A stretch of DNA of 64,000 bases from Mesorhizobium sp. (GCA_004020315.1 SAQG01000011.1:95947-159946); one strand, 5' to 3'. Counted from the first letter of the stretch, positions 1 through 8,605 are shown. The notes: a model not told the origin generated them from the letters alone. Program-made: numbers and translations.

Positions 1-537
1 ATCCTGCCCGACGAGCCGCTCGACGCGATCTGCTATTCCTGCACCTCGGCCTCGGTGGTCATCGGCGATGCCGAGATCGAGGCGGCGCTACAGGCGGCCA
101 AACCCGGCGTGCCCGTGGTTACGCCGCCGATGGCAGGGGTGCGCGGCTTGAAGGCGCTGGGCGCCAGGACGATCAGCGTTCTTACTCCCTACACGGTCGA
201 AACCAGCCGGCCGATGGCGGCCTATTTCGCGGCGCACGGTTTCGAGATCGCCAGCTTCACCTGTCTCGGCTTCGAGGACGACCGCGAGATGGCACGGATT
301 GCGCCGGCGTCGCTGGTCGAACTGGCGCGCGAGGCGACCGATGCGCAAGCGGACGCGCTGTTCGTCTCCTGCACGGCGCTGCGGGCCGCGCTTGCTGTCG
401 TCGGCATGGAGGAGGCGATCGGCCGTCCGGTCGTGACCAGCAACCAGGCCACGGCCTGGAACTGTCTGCGGCTGTGCGGCGACGACGAGCCGCGCGCCGA
501 ATTCGGCCGCCTGATGACGCTGCCGTTGGGACGATGA
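1..537 (+). CDS. eutA: Ectoine utilization protein EutA, Asp/Glu racemase-like (5' end outside window)
   Basis: The reading frame is open from the first base of the window, so the N-terminus lies upstream. The fragment belongs to the Asp/Glu racemase / maleate isomerase superfamily. Two catalytic-type cysteines are visible, in YSCTSAS (codon 14 of the fragment) and FVSCTALR (codon 124), the pair expected for this fold. EutA is a conserved but biochemically poorly defined member of the ectoine/hydroxyectoine degradation operon. The assignment rests mainly on the directly following eutB, eutC, doeA and doeB genes; the gap to eutB is only 4 bases. On sequence alone it could be called a maleate isomerase-like protein. 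Confidence 0.85.
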   Translation: MLPDEPLDAICYSCTSASVVIGDAEIEAALQAAKPGVPVVTPPMAGVRGLKALGARTISVLTPYTVETSRPMAAYFAAHGFEIASFTCLGFEDDREMARIAPASLVELAREATDAQADALFVSCTALRAALAVVGMEEAIGRPVVTSNQATAWNCLRLCGDDEPRAEFGRLMTLPLGR

Positions 538-541
538 GGCG

Positions 542-1534
542 ATGACTCTTGCGCCCATCATCCTCGCCGATATCCAGTCAGCCCGCGAGCGCATCGCAGG
601 CAAGGTCGAGCGCACGCCGACCGTGCCTTCCCTGAGTCTTTCCGGGCACTTGGGCGTGCCTGTTTATCTCAAGCTCGAACATAGGCAGACCACCGGCAGC
701 TTCAAGCTGCGCGGCGCCTCGAACGCCATCGCGTCGCTGAACGCCGAGGAGAAGGCGCGCGGCGTGGTCGCCGCCTCGACCGGCAATCACGGCCGGGCGC
801 TGGCCCACTCGGCGAAGCTCGAAGGCATCCGTGCGACGATCTGCATGTCGCGGCTGGTGCCACAGAACAAGCTCGACGAGATTCGCCGGCTCGGCGCCGA
901 GATCCGCATTGTCGGCAACAGCCAGGACGATGCGCAGCAGGAGGTCGAACGGCTGGTCGCGGAAGAGGCACTGGTCATGCTGCCGCCCTTCGACCATCCT
1001 GATATCATCGCCGGGCAAGGCACGCTTGGGCTGGAGATCATCGAACAGGTTGCGGACGCCGCCCAGGTGCTGGTGCCGCTGTCGGGCGGTGGGCTGGCGG
1101 CGGGTGTCGCCGCCGCCGTGAAGGGCGTCAGCCCCGGCACGAAAGTCATCGGCGTTTCGATGGCGCGGGGTGCAGCGATGAAGGCGAGCCTCGATGCCGG
1201 ACATCCGGTTTTGGTCGAGGAACTGCCGACGCTGGCGGATTCGCTCGGCGGCGGCATCGGCCTCCACAACCGGCTGACTTTCTCGATGTGCCGCGACTTG
1301 CTCGACGACGTGATCCTGCTCAGCGAGGACGAGATCGCCGCCGGCATCCGCCATGCCTATGAACAGGAGCGCGAGATCGTCGAAGGCGCCGGCGCGGTCG
1401 GCATCGCCGCCGTGCTCGCTGGCAAGGTCAGGGCGAGCGGCCCCACGGTCCTCATTCTGTCCGGCCGCAACATCGACATGACGCTGCACAGGAAAGTCGT
1501 TTGCGGCGAAGCAGTTGAGGAGAGCGCCGCATGA
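542..1534 (+). CDS. eutB: Hydroxyectoine utilization dehydratase EutB (threonine dehydratase family)
   Basis: A 330-residue PLP enzyme of the serine/threonine dehydratase fold. The PLP lysine is K55 in TGSFKLRGA and the glycine-rich phosphate loop is PLSGGGLAAG near residues 179-188. In ectoine degraders EutB is proposed to act with EutC on the hydroxylated substrate, converting hydroxyectoine-derived intermediates. Without context it would be annotated as threonine ammonia-lyase. Length is normal for the single-domain catabolic type without an ACT domain. Its stop overlaps the eutC start in ATGA, which implies translational coupling. Confidence 0.9.
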   Translation: MTLAPIILADIQSARERIAGKVERTPTVPSLSLSGHLGVPVYLKLEHRQTTGSFKLRGASNAIASLNAEEKARGVVAASTGNHGRALAHSAKLEGIRATICMSRLVPQNKLDEIRRLGAEIRIVGNSQDDAQQEVERLVAEEALVMLPPFDHPDIIAGQGTLGLEIIEQVADAAQVLVPLSGGGLAAGVAAAVKGVSPGTKVIGVSMARGAAMKASLDAGHPVLVEELPTLADSLGGGIGLHNRLTFSMCRDLLDDVILLSEDEIAAGIRHAYEQEREIVEGAGAVGIAAVLAGKVRASGPTVLILSGRNIDMTLHRKVVCGEAVEESAA

Positions 1535-2523
1535 GCCGGATGACGATACTCACCGAAGCCGAATTGCGGGCGATCGTGAAGCTCGATCTCGATGCCGTCG
1601 CCTGCGTCGAAAATGCGTTCCGCGCGCTCGCCACCTTACCGGTGGCGATGCCACCGATCCTGCGGCTCGACATTCCCGAGCATCGCGGCGAGGTCGACGT
1701 CAAGACCGCCTATGTGCCCGGGATCGACGGCTTTGCCATCAAGATCAGCCCCGGCTTCTTCGACAATCCGAAGCTCGGCCTGCCCAGCGTCAACGGCATG
1801 ATGGTGCTGCTGTCGTCAAAAACCGGGCTGGTCGAGGCGCTGCTGCTCGACAATGGTTATTTGACCGACGTCCGTACGGCGGCGGCCGGAGCGGTCGCGG
1901 CGAAGCATCTTTCGCGGCCGGACTCCTCGATCGCTGCGATCTTCGGCGCCGGCGTCCAGGCAGGGCTGCAGCTCGAGGCGCTTAGACTGGTGCGGCCGAT
2001 CGCCGAGGCCCGCATCTGGGCCAGGGATGCAGCCAAGGCCGAGGTTGCGGCGGATACATTGCGCCAAAAGCTGGGCATCGTCGTGCGCTCCGAGCCCGAC
2101 GCGGCAAAGGCGGTGGCTGGCGCCGACATCATCGTCACCACGACCCCGTCGACCGAGCCGCTGATCAAGGCCGGCTTCATTTCCGCCGGCCAGCACATCA
2201 CCGCGATGGGCTCGGACGCCGAGCACAAGAACGAGATCGCGCCGGCGATCCTGCGCATGGCCGATCTCTATGTCGCCGACAGCGCGAGGCAGACGCGGCT
2301 GCTGGGCGAACTGCATCATGCCATCGCAACCGGTGTGATGACAGCCGATGCCGAAGTAACCGAGCTCGGCCAGATCATCGTCGGCGAAAGGCATGGCCGG
2401 CGCTCCGACAGCGACATCACAATCGCCGACCTCACCGGCACCGGCGTGCAGGACACGGCGATCGCCACGCTCGCCCGCGATCGTGCCCGGGCGGCCAACA
2501 CCGGAACGATTTTCGAAAGCTGA
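1531..2523 (+). CDS. eutC: Ectoine utilization protein EutC (ornithine cyclodeaminase / mu-crystallin family)
   Basis: A 330-residue protein with the ornithine cyclodeaminase/mu-crystallin architecture. A Rossmann nucleotide-binding loop is visible as GAGVQAG (residues 139-145), and the upstream KISPGF and VRTAAAG segments match the substrate and cofactor pocket of the family. EutC is thought to work with EutB in converting the hydroxyectoine branch into the ectoine pathway. It starts within the eutB stop codon (ATGA overlap) and is followed after 38 bases by doeA. A true ornithine cyclodeaminase is the alternative, but the operon order argues against it. Confidence 0.9.
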   Translation: MSRMTILTEAELRAIVKLDLDAVACVENAFRALATLPVAMPPILRLDIPEHRGEVDVKTAYVPGIDGFAIKISPGFFDNPKLGLPSVNGMMVLLSSKTGLVEALLLDNGYLTDVRTAAAGAVAAKHLSRPDSSIAAIFGAGVQAGLQLEALRLVRPIAEARIWARDAAKAEVAADTLRQKLGIVVRSEPDAAKAVAGADIIVTTTPSTEPLIKAGFISAGQHITAMGSDAEHKNEIAPAILRMADLYVADSARQTRLLGELHHAIATGVMTADAEVTELGQIIVGERHGRRSDSDITIADLTGTGVQDTAIATLARDRARAANTGTIFES

Positions 2524-2561
2524 TACCGGCCGCAAGGCCCAACAAAAGAGGACCAAGAACA

Positions 2562-3740
2562 ATGCAGCCCAATTTGAAATTCTCGCGCGGCGAATATGCG
2601 GATCGCCTCGCCAAGACACGGAAGGCCATGGAGGCCAAGGGTGTCGACCTGCTGATCGTCAGCGATCCATCCAACATGGCCTGGCTGACCGGCTATGACG
2701 GCTGGTCGTTTTACGTGCACCAGGCCGTCATCGTGCCGCCGTCGGGCGAACCGGTGTGGTACGGGCGCGGCCAGGACGCTAATGGCGCCAAGCGCACCGC
2801 CTATCTCGCCCGCGACAACATCGTTGGCTATGCCGACCATTATGTGCAGTCGACCGAGCGCCACCCGATGGATTTTCTCTCGCAGGTGTTGGCCGATCGC
2901 GGCTGGGGCAAGCTCAGCATCGGCGTCGAGATGGACAATTACTGGTTCTCGGCCGCCGCCTTTGCGTCGCTGCAGAAACACCTGCCCAACGCCCGCTTCG
3001 TCGACGCCACGGCACTCGTTAACTGGCAGCGCGCGGTGAAGAGCCCGACGGAAATCGACTATATGCGCAAGGCCGCCCGCATCGTGGAAGCGATGCACCA
3101 GCGTATCGTCGACAAGATCGAAGTCGGCATGCGCAAATGCGATCTGGTCGCCGAGATCTATGATGCCGGCACCCGCGGTGTCGACGGGATCGGTGGCGAT
3201 TATCCGGCGATCGTGCCGCTGCTGCCGTCGGGCGCCGATGCGTCGGCGCCGCATCTGACCTGGGACGACCGGCCTATGAAGTCGGGCGAGGGTACCTTCT
3301 TCGAAATTGCCGGCTGTTATAACCGCTACCATTGTCCGCTTTCCCGGACTGTGTTCCTTGGAAAACCCACGCAGGAATTCCTCGATGCCGAGAAGGCGAC
3401 GCTGGAAGGCATGGAGGCGGGGTTGGCCGCGGCAAAGCCCGGCAACACCTGCGAAGACATTGCCAACGCCTTCTTCGCGGTGCTGAAGAAATACGGCATC
3501 GTCAAGGATAACCGCACCGGTTATCCGATCGGGCTTTCCTATCCACCGGATTGGGGCGAGCGCACAATGAGCCTGCGCCCCGGCGACCGCACCGAGCTGA
3601 AGCCGGGGATGACCTTCCATTTCATGACCGGCCTGTGGTTGGAGACGATGGGGCTGGAAATCACCGAATCCATCCTGATCACCGAAACCGGGGTCGAGTG
3701 CCTGGCCAATGTGCCGCGCAAGCTGGTGGTGAAGGATTGA
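2562..3740 (+). CDS. doeA: Ectoine hydrolase DoeA/EutD (M24 creatinase/prolidase fold)
   Basis: A 392-residue protein of the M24 pita-bread metallohydrolase family. The N-terminal creatinase-like domain spans roughly residues 1-165 and the catalytic domain the rest. DoeA opens the ectoine ring to give N-acetyl-2,4-diaminobutyrate. The start ATG follows an AAAGAGGACCAAG stretch that provides a ribosome site. The position between eutC and the deacetylase doeB is the classical eutABCDE order. A plain Xaa-Pro aminopeptidase is the sequence-only alternative, made unlikely by the context. Confidence 0.9.
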   Translation: MQPNLKFSRGEYADRLAKTRKAMEAKGVDLLIVSDPSNMAWLTGYDGWSFYVHQAVIVPPSGEPVWYGRGQDANGAKRTAYLARDNIVGYADHYVQSTERHPMDFLSQVLADRGWGKLSIGVEMDNYWFSAAAFASLQKHLPNARFVDATALVNWQRAVKSPTEIDYMRKAARIVEAMHQRIVDKIEVGMRKCDLVAEIYDAGTRGVDGIGGDYPAIVPLLPSGADASAPHLTWDDRPMKSGEGTFFEIAGCYNRYHCPLSRTVFLGKPTQEFLDAEKATLEGMEAGLAAAKPGNTCEDIANAFFAVLKKYGIVKDNRTGYPIGLSYPPDWGERTMSLRPGDRTELKPGMTFHFMTGLWLETMGLEITESILITETGVECLANVPRKLVVKD

Positions 3741-3745
3741 GCCCG

Positions 3746-4747
3746 ATGTCCAGCCTTCGCCCATCGCCGATTACGCCGACCGTCGATTTCGACCGCGACG
3801 GCGTGCAGCACGGGTTCCTGCGGCTGCCTTACAGCCGTGACGACTCGGCCTGGGGATCGGTGATGATCCCGATCTGCGTGATCCGCAACGGCAGCGGGCC
3901 GAGCGCATTGCTCACCGGCGGCAATCATGGCGACGAATATGAAGGGCCGCTGGCGCTCTACGATCTCGCCCGTACGCTCGATCCCAAAGACGTCAGCGGC
4001 ACAGTGATCATCGTGCCGGCGATGAACTATCCGGCGTTCCGCGCCGGCACTCGCACTTCGCCGATCGACAAGGGCAATTTGAACCGCAGCTTTCCCGGCC
4101 GGCCCGACGGCACGGTGACCGAGAAGATCGCGGACTACTTCCAGCGCGAACTTTTGCCGCGCACCGACATCGCGCTCGACTTCCATTCCGGCGGCAAGAC
4201 GCTCGACTTCGTGCCGTTCTGCGCGGCCCATATCCGGCCCGACAAGGTGCTGGAAGTGAAGGGGTTTGCGGCGGTCGAAGCGTTCTCGGCGCCGTGGTCG
4301 ATGAAGATGCTGGAGATCGATGCGGTCGGTATGTTCGACACTGCCGCCGAAGAGATGGGCAAGCTGTTCATCACCACGGAGCTTGGTGGCGGTGGGACTG
4401 CCCGCGCGGAGACAGTGCGGATCGCTCGTCGCGGCGTGCTCAATGTGCTGCGACATGCCGGCATTGTCGCCGGTACGGTCGAGATGCAGCCGACCCGCTG
4501 GCTGGATATGCCGTCGGGCGATTGCTTTTCGTTCGCCGAAGACGACGGGATGATCGAAACCATGATCGATCTCGGCGAGCCGGTCGAAGAGGGCCAGGTC
4601 CTGGCGCGCATCCACTCCACCGGCCGCACCGGTGCCGCACCTCAGGAGATCAGGGCAACAATGTCCGGCCTCCTGGCCGCGCGCCATTTCCCCGGCCTGG
4701 TCAAGGCGGGCGACTGCACCGCAGTGGTCGCTGTGCTCGTCGATTGA
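3746..4747 (+). CDS. doeB: N-acetyl-L-2,4-diaminobutyrate deacetylase DoeB/EutE
   Basis: A 333-residue zinc deacylase of the succinylglutamate desuccinylase/aspartoacylase (M14-like) family. Zinc ligands are visible as GGNHGDEYEG (H61, E64) and DFHSGG (H147), with the probable catalytic Glu in TTELGGGG. It removes the acetyl group from the ring-opened ectoine to give 2,4-diaminobutyrate. The ATG at 3746 is chosen because it lies 5 bases after the doeA stop; the longer open frame upstream is only the doeA antiphase. It is the last gene of the operon; a hairpin follows at 4749. Confidence 0.9.
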   Translation: MSSLRPSPITPTVDFDRDGVQHGFLRLPYSRDDSAWGSVMIPICVIRNGSGPSALLTGGNHGDEYEGPLALYDLARTLDPKDVSGTVIIVPAMNYPAFRAGTRTSPIDKGNLNRSFPGRPDGTVTEKIADYFQRELLPRTDIALDFHSGGKTLDFVPFCAAHIRPDKVLEVKGFAAVEAFSAPWSMKMLEIDAVGMFDTAAEEMGKLFITTELGGGGTARAETVRIARRGVLNVLRHAGIVAGTVEMQPTRWLDMPSGDCFSFAEDDGMIETMIDLGEPVEEGQVLARIHSTGRTGAAPQEIRATMSGLLAARHFPGLVKAGDCTAVVAVLVD

Positions 4748-4748
4748 A

Positions 4749-4785
4749 GGCAGAGCCGACCAAACTCAGGCTTGGTCGTTCTGCC
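4749..4785. terminator. Hairpin after doeB
   Basis: An imperfect stem GGCAGA..GACCAA / TTGGTC..TCTGCC closes directly behind the doeB stop codon. It has no T-run, so it may be a processing or weak termination structure ending the eut operon rather than a textbook terminator. Confidence 0.45.
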
Positions 4786-4934
4786 GCGCGCTATCGCTCT
4801 CGAAGCCGCAACGCCAATAGGCGACGACGAAGTGCGCATCGCGCGCCAGCTTCCGGTGCTGCCTGAGGTGGCACCGGATGGCGTTTTACGGGGGAGAAAT
4901 GCCCGGCAGGGCAATGAGGGACGCGCCGAAGGTG

Positions 4935-5603
4935 CTACTCGATAAGCAGCAAGCCGCGCTTTTTGTCGCTATCGCTATCGACTGTGTCCATGGCTGAGAA
5001 CAGGCGCTCACGCTCGATCAGCCAGGGCTTGTAGTCCTCGTTTACATCGAGGACGAAGACCATATCCTCGGCCTCCAGATATCCGCCGACCGGGGAAAAA
5101 TGGCCAGCGCCGACGCCGAAAATCTTCTCACGGGTGAAGTTGACGATGTAACGGCGGTCGGGATCGTTGGCGCGCTTCATGTGCTCGCGAAACGCATCGA
5201 CGCTCAGATTCCGAAGCACCGAGACCTTCCGCTTGGTGTTCGTTCGAGCGACCTCGGCAAGCTCGTCCAGAGTGAGGCCGATGATGCAAAAGCCTGTCCA
5301 GCACTTTCCCGTTCCCGCGAGGACTTCGGCTTCGGTTGTCTCCTCCTCGCCGATGGAGCGGAATGTGTTTGCGACACTTGCCGGGCCGCATCTTGATCCG
5401 TTCGATTGCCATGTGACGTCGGCGTTGAAAGTGGCGGCCACGGGCAGCTTCCAGGCGCTGTCGATCAATTCAGGGGTGCGGATAACCGACGACTGGATTG
5501 CGTCTTGCGAAACTCTGGACTGACCAGCAATCAAAAGCGCGGCGCCGCCCAGCAGGCCGACGATGGCGATCACAATCACACCGAAAGTGAGACTGCGCTT
5601 CAT
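4935..5603 (-). CDS. Phytochelatin synthase-like (papain-fold) exported protein
   Basis: A 222-residue protein with an N-terminal membrane segment or uncleaved signal (about residues 5-27), then one domain resembling the catalytic domain of phytochelatin synthase. The full Cys-His-Asp triad is visible: C72 in SRCGPASVAN, H168 in GHFSPVGGY and D186 in VLDVNED. Bacterial one-domain members mainly cleave glutathione to gamma-Glu-Cys rather than polymerising it. The ATG at 5603 is chosen over a start 12 codons upstream because GAGGTTCAGC precedes it and a clean signal segment follows. It lies 122 bases downstream of the cytochrome c' gene on the same strand, probably in one metal-responsive transcription unit. 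Confidence 0.8.
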   Translation of the reverse strand: MKRSLTFGVIVIAIVGLLGGAALLIAGQSRVSQDAIQSSVIRTPELIDSAWKLPVAATFNADVTWQSNGSRCGPASVANTFRSIGEEETTEAEVLAGTGKCWTGFCIIGLTLDELAEVARTNTKRKVSVLRNLSVDAFREHMKRANDPDRRYIVNFTREKIFGVGAGHFSPVGGYLEAEDMVFVLDVNEDYKPWLIERERLFSAMDTVDSDSDKKRGLLLIE

Positions 5604-5725
5604 TGCTGAACCTCGGAGCAGGCAGCAATAGGACAATGAAGAAAAGGCACCGCAACGTCAATCAGCGCCGCACCCGGCCAATCGGCCATCCGGTCGTGCA
5701 ACAGATCTCGCGGATCGGTCGGCCT

Positions 5726-6274
5726 TCACAGGGCTTTTTGCCGAAACTTCGAATGACAGCTTGAGCAATCCTGCAGGATGAGATGCAGGAGGTGCTCGGC
5801 GGGAACCTGGGCAGGATTGGCTTGCGCCGCTGCCGGCCGCTTGCCAAGCAGGCTGCCGCCGCTCATCGCCGGGCCGGAACCCATCCTCATGTCATCGGTA
5901 ATGCTGGCGGGCGCTCGCTCGGCCTTGGCGGTGAGCGTGGTGGCGAGCGCTCCGATGTGATGGGCCAGCGCCTCGAACTCCGGACGGGCCTGATCGATTT
6001 CCAACTTGGCGCCCGAAGGCGCGCCCAGTGTCGCACTGGGGAATTCCGCAATAAGCGCAGGGCCGGTGCGGGCGCGGATGGTCTCGGCCGCCGCCTTGAA
6101 CCTCGCAGCGTCATAGGCCAGCTTGCCGTCGAACATCCCGGCGATCGTTTTCGCGGCGGCGGCCATCTCCTTCATCGAGGACTGGCGCGTCGCGACGATT
6201 GGATCAGGTCCGGCCGCCACCACCGCGGAGGCGCAGGCAAGCGACAGCATCAAGGCGGCGGCGGTCCATTTCAC
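5726..6274 (-). CDS. Cytochrome c' (periplasmic, class II c-type cytochrome)
   Basis: A 182-residue secreted protein: the first 20 residues form a Sec signal ending in ASAVVAAG. The class II heme-binding motif CSSCH sits at the extreme C-terminus (C170, C173, H174), the expected place in a cytochrome c' four-helix bundle. Such proteins bind NO or CO and protect against nitrosative stress; a redox role is less established. The start is GTG at 6274, overlapping the TGA of the upstream hmrR-type gene (GTGA), so the two are translationally coupled. This links the cytochrome to the metal-sensing regulator. Confidence 0.85.
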   Translation of the reverse strand: MKWTAAALMLSLACASAVVAAGPDPIVATRQSSMKEMAAAAKTIAGMFDGKLAYDAARFKAAAETIRARTGPALIAEFPSATLGAPSGAKLEIDQARPEFEALAHHIGALATTLTAKAERAPASITDDMRMGSGPAMSGGSLLGKRPAAAQANPAQVPAEHLLHLILQDCSSCHSKFRQKAL

Positions 6275-6669
6275 TGAACCATGCCCTCTCCCGCCAGTTC
6301 GTCGATGATCGGGCAGTCCGGCCTCTCATCGCCATGACAGTGCTCGACCAAATGATGAAGCAGGCCGCGCAATCCCACGAGTTCGGCGATCTTCCTGTCG
6401 ATCTCCCGCAGCTTGGCTTCTGCGATAGCCTTGACGTCGGCGCTCTCGCGGTCCTTGTCTTGATAGAGCGACAACAACTGGCGGCACTCGTCGACCGAAA
6501 AACCCAGGCTGCGCGAGCGCTGCAGAAACCGCAGGCGGTGGATGTCTGCCGTCGAATAGTCACGATAGCCATTGTCTGTCCGGGCCGGGCGCAAAAGCCC
6601 GATATCCTCGTAGTAGCGTATCGTCTTGGACGGCAGGCCGGATCTTTCGGATGCGATGCCAATGTTCAT
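6271..6669 (-). CDS. hmrR: Cu(I)-responsive MerR-family regulator (CueR/HmrR type)
   Basis: A 132-residue MerR-family activator: winged helix-turn-helix in residues 1-70 (GIASERSGLPSKTIRYYEDI), a dimerisation helix, and a metal loop CHGDERPDCP whose C111 and C119 have the C-x7-C spacing of CueR. This spacing indicates a monovalent-ion sensor (Cu, Ag or Au). The ATG at 6669 (MNIGIAS) is taken because it aligns with the family start; the open frame extends upstream through the operator. It heads an operon with the cytochrome c' gene. No copper ATPase or chaperone is adjacent, which is unusual for this regulator class. Confidence 0.9.
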   Translation of the reverse strand: MNIGIASERSGLPSKTIRYYEDIGLLRPARTDNGYRDYSTADIHRLRFLQRSRSLGFSVDECRQLLSLYQDKDRESADVKAIAEAKLREIDRKIAELVGLRGLLHHLVEHCHGDERPDCPIIDELAGEGMVQ

Positions 6670-6697
6670 GATGAAAATCTCCGTTTCCATGGAAATA

Positions 6698-6720
6698 GAC
6701 CTTCCAGCGGCTGGAAGGTC
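6698..6720. promoter_or_regulatory. CueR/HmrR operator palindrome
   Basis: A perfect inverted repeat with 10-base arms GACCTTCCAG and CTGGAAGGTC around CGG. This is the classic dyad placed in the long spacer of MerR/CueR-controlled promoters. It lies 29 bases upstream of the regulator start and suggests that the regulator, cytochrome c' and possibly the phytochelatin-synthase-like gene are induced by Cu(I)-type ions. Confidence 0.85.
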
Positions 6721-6945
6721 AATTGGGGTGATTTTCACGCGCCACAGCCTTCACCGCTCAAGGCAGGAGACGCGGCGTCAGATGAGAGCGCTGGGTCTTG
6801 GAGGGTATGGATCGGGCAGGGAACTTCGCCGGTGAAGGAGCGGGGTCGGTAGCGCCAATAGATGCTGCGCCTGCAAACCCCATGTGGGTTCCAGAGTTGA
6901 CCCAAATAACTGCTTACTCACGCGTCGGCTTCGCTAAGGCGAATC

Positions 6946-7020
6946 CTAACGAAGGCCAAGGAAACTGAGTATCGCTATGACGATAACGACGGCCCCGACC
7001 AGCCAGATGATATTGTTCAC
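6946..7020 (-). CDS. 24-residue membrane miniprotein
   Basis: A short frame starts with GTG at 7020, preceded at proper spacing by a strong AAAGGAGAG ribosome site. The product begins MNNIIWLVGAVVIVIAIL and ends SFLGLR, a single hydrophobic helix with a short charged end. Very small proteins of this pattern are widespread in rhizobial genomes; their function is unknown. It is too short for ordinary ORF calling. The strong ribosome site plus a perfectly hydrophobic product argue that it is real. Confidence 0.7.
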   Translation of the reverse strand: MNNIIWLVGAVVIVIAILSFLGLR

Positions 7021-7537
7021 GACAGCTCTCCTTTGTTTTTGCCGCGGGTGGCACCTTGCCATATTACGGCGAACGCCCTCACGGCGTTCTCGTTCCAAAA
7101 CTGGGCCTCAAGCCGCCAATTACTCTTTGGACCGGAAGGCCCGCGCCTCTGGAGCAGCGCGGGCCGACCGGGGTACGGGCCCCGATCCAGCAGCCAATAT
7201 CCGGGAGATATTTGCTGTCATCCTACAACCGTTAGTATGCGCTAATGTTCCATCGATCAGCAAAAAGACCATGCCCAGTGAGGGCCGGGCGCAATGGCGC
7301 GTCGGCTCGAAGCGCGGGCTCAGTGGACGCCTTGGTAATGGAGCCTATATTCCTAGTATCGGCGAACTGCAGCATCGGCTGGCAACAGCACAAGCTGAAC
7401 CTCGGGATGAAATTAGTTTTCTGAAACGTTTATCGAACAACACTCGAAACCTGATGTCCAACATCTGGTGCCGATGACCAAACAACCTCCGGCGGTGGCC
7501 CCAAAGTATACCGTGCACAACGCCGAGGAGACAGAAT
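7021..7537. other. Gene-poor stretch before the type III PKS operon
   Basis: No convincing gene is seen in these 517 bases. A plus-strand frame at 7271-7477 has a plausible-looking end (GELQHRLATAQ..) but no recognisable family or clear ribosome site; it may be a remnant. The PKS promoter should lie in the AT-richer part near 7380-7480, but no unambiguous -35/-10 pair could be assigned. Confidence 0.5.
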
Positions 7538-8605
7538 ATGCCGGCCAAAGCCTATATCAACCGGATCGCGACAGCGGTGCCGGAGCACGACGTTCATCAA
7601 TTCTATCTGCGTTTCGCGGCCTCCATGCTTGCGGCCGATCGCCGAAGAATTTTCAAACGCATGGCTGACCTTGCCGGCATCGAACACCGCTATTCCTGCT
7701 TTGCACCTGCCGGCGACTCCGAAGGACCATCAGCAGATATGGCCGGGAGGTTCATCCGGGGCGCCTTTCCTGGAACGGCCGAGAGAATGGCAATGTTCTG
7801 TCATGCCGCACCTGTTCTGGCGCAAAAAGGCGTCGATGGATTAGAGCTTGGCGATGGCGCTTTCCGCATCACCCATCTCATCGTTACCACCTGCACTGGT
7901 TTTTCAGCGCCGGGCATCGACCTGGAGCTGGTTGCGCGATGCGGCCTGCCGGACAGGGTCGAACGCACGATGATCGGGTTCATGGGTTGCTACGCGGCTA
8001 TCAACGGCCTCAAGCTTGCCCGCCATATCGTCCGCTCCGACCGGCAGGCCAGGGTGCTGCTGGTCAATATCGAACTTTGCACGATGCATCTGCGCGAAAC
8101 CAGCGAACTGGAAAAGCTGCTGTCGTTCTGCCTCTGGGGCGATGGCTGTGCGGCCGCGCTCGTCACCGCCGAGCCGCATGGCATCGAGCTCGAAAGCTTT
8201 TACTGCATCGTGGCGAACGAGCGGCGGGATCTGATGAGCTGGAGCATTCGCGACCACGGCTTCGAAATGGTTCTTTCCGGCGAGGTCCCGGCAGCAATCC
8301 ATGAAGCGTTGCGGAGCAACCACGACGCCGTCCTCGGCGGCCGACCGGCCGAGGCGATCGACCTCTGGGCCGTGCACCCGGGTGGACGTTCGGTTCTCGA
8401 CGCCGTGGAAAGGGCCCTGAAACTCGCGCCCACCGCGCTGGAGCCATCGCGCGAGGTGTTGTGCCGATATGGAAACATGTCGTCGGCGACCGTCATGTTC
8501 GTGATGAAAGAAATGCTGAAGGCGCCACCGGGCCTGCTCGGCTGCGGCATGTCGTTCGGACCCGGGCTGACGGCCGAAACCATGCTTTTTCGAACGGTGT
8601 CATGA
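7538..8605 (+). CDS. Type III polyketide synthase (chalcone/alkylresorcinol synthase-like)
   Basis: A 355-residue thiolase-fold enzyme with the complete type III PKS triad: C119 in TTCTGFSAPG, H280 in WAVHPGGRS and N313 in CRYGNMSS. The closing GCGMSFGPGL loop is also typical. It condenses a CoA- or ACP-bound starter with malonyl-CoA extenders; bacterial homologues make alkylresorcinols, alkylpyrones or phloroglucinols. It opens a three-gene operon, its stop overlapping the methyltransferase start (ATGA). The set PKS-methyltransferase-flavoprotein parallels the srsABC phenolic lipid operon of Streptomyces, so a methylated and oxidised phenolic lipid is a reasonable but unproven product. ATG at 7538 follows GAGGAGACAGAAT. 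Confidence 0.9.
   Translation: MPAKAYINRIATAVPEHDVHQFYLRFAASMLAADRRRIFKRMADLAGIEHRYSCFAPAGDSEGPSADMAGRFIRGAFPGTAERMAMFCHAAPVLAQKGVDGLELGDGAFRITHLIVTTCTGFSAPGIDLELVARCGLPDRVERTMIGFMGCYAAINGLKLARHIVRSDRQARVLLVNIELCTMHLRETSELEKLLSFCLWGDGCAAALVTAEPHGIELESFYCIVANERRDLMSWSIRDHGFEMVLSGEVPAAIHEALRSNHDAVLGGRPAEAIDLWAVHPGGRSVLDAVERALKLAPTALEPSREVLCRYGNMSSATVMFVMKEMLKAPPGLLGCGMSFGPGLTAETMLFRTVS

Noticed and set aside
88..615. Long minus-strand frame opposite eutA/eutB
   Set aside because: High-GC antiphase shadow: Arg/Ala/His-rich composition, no family and no ribosome site.
2316..3764. 482-codon minus-strand frame across doeA
   Set aside because: Runs exactly opposite a well-recognised gene and has antisense-type composition; a by-product of codon bias.
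7271..7477. Plus-strand frame ending in GELQHRLATAQAEPRDEIS
   Set aside because: The end looks protein-like but there is no family, no clear ribosome site, and the first half is low-complexity; kept only as a possible remnant.
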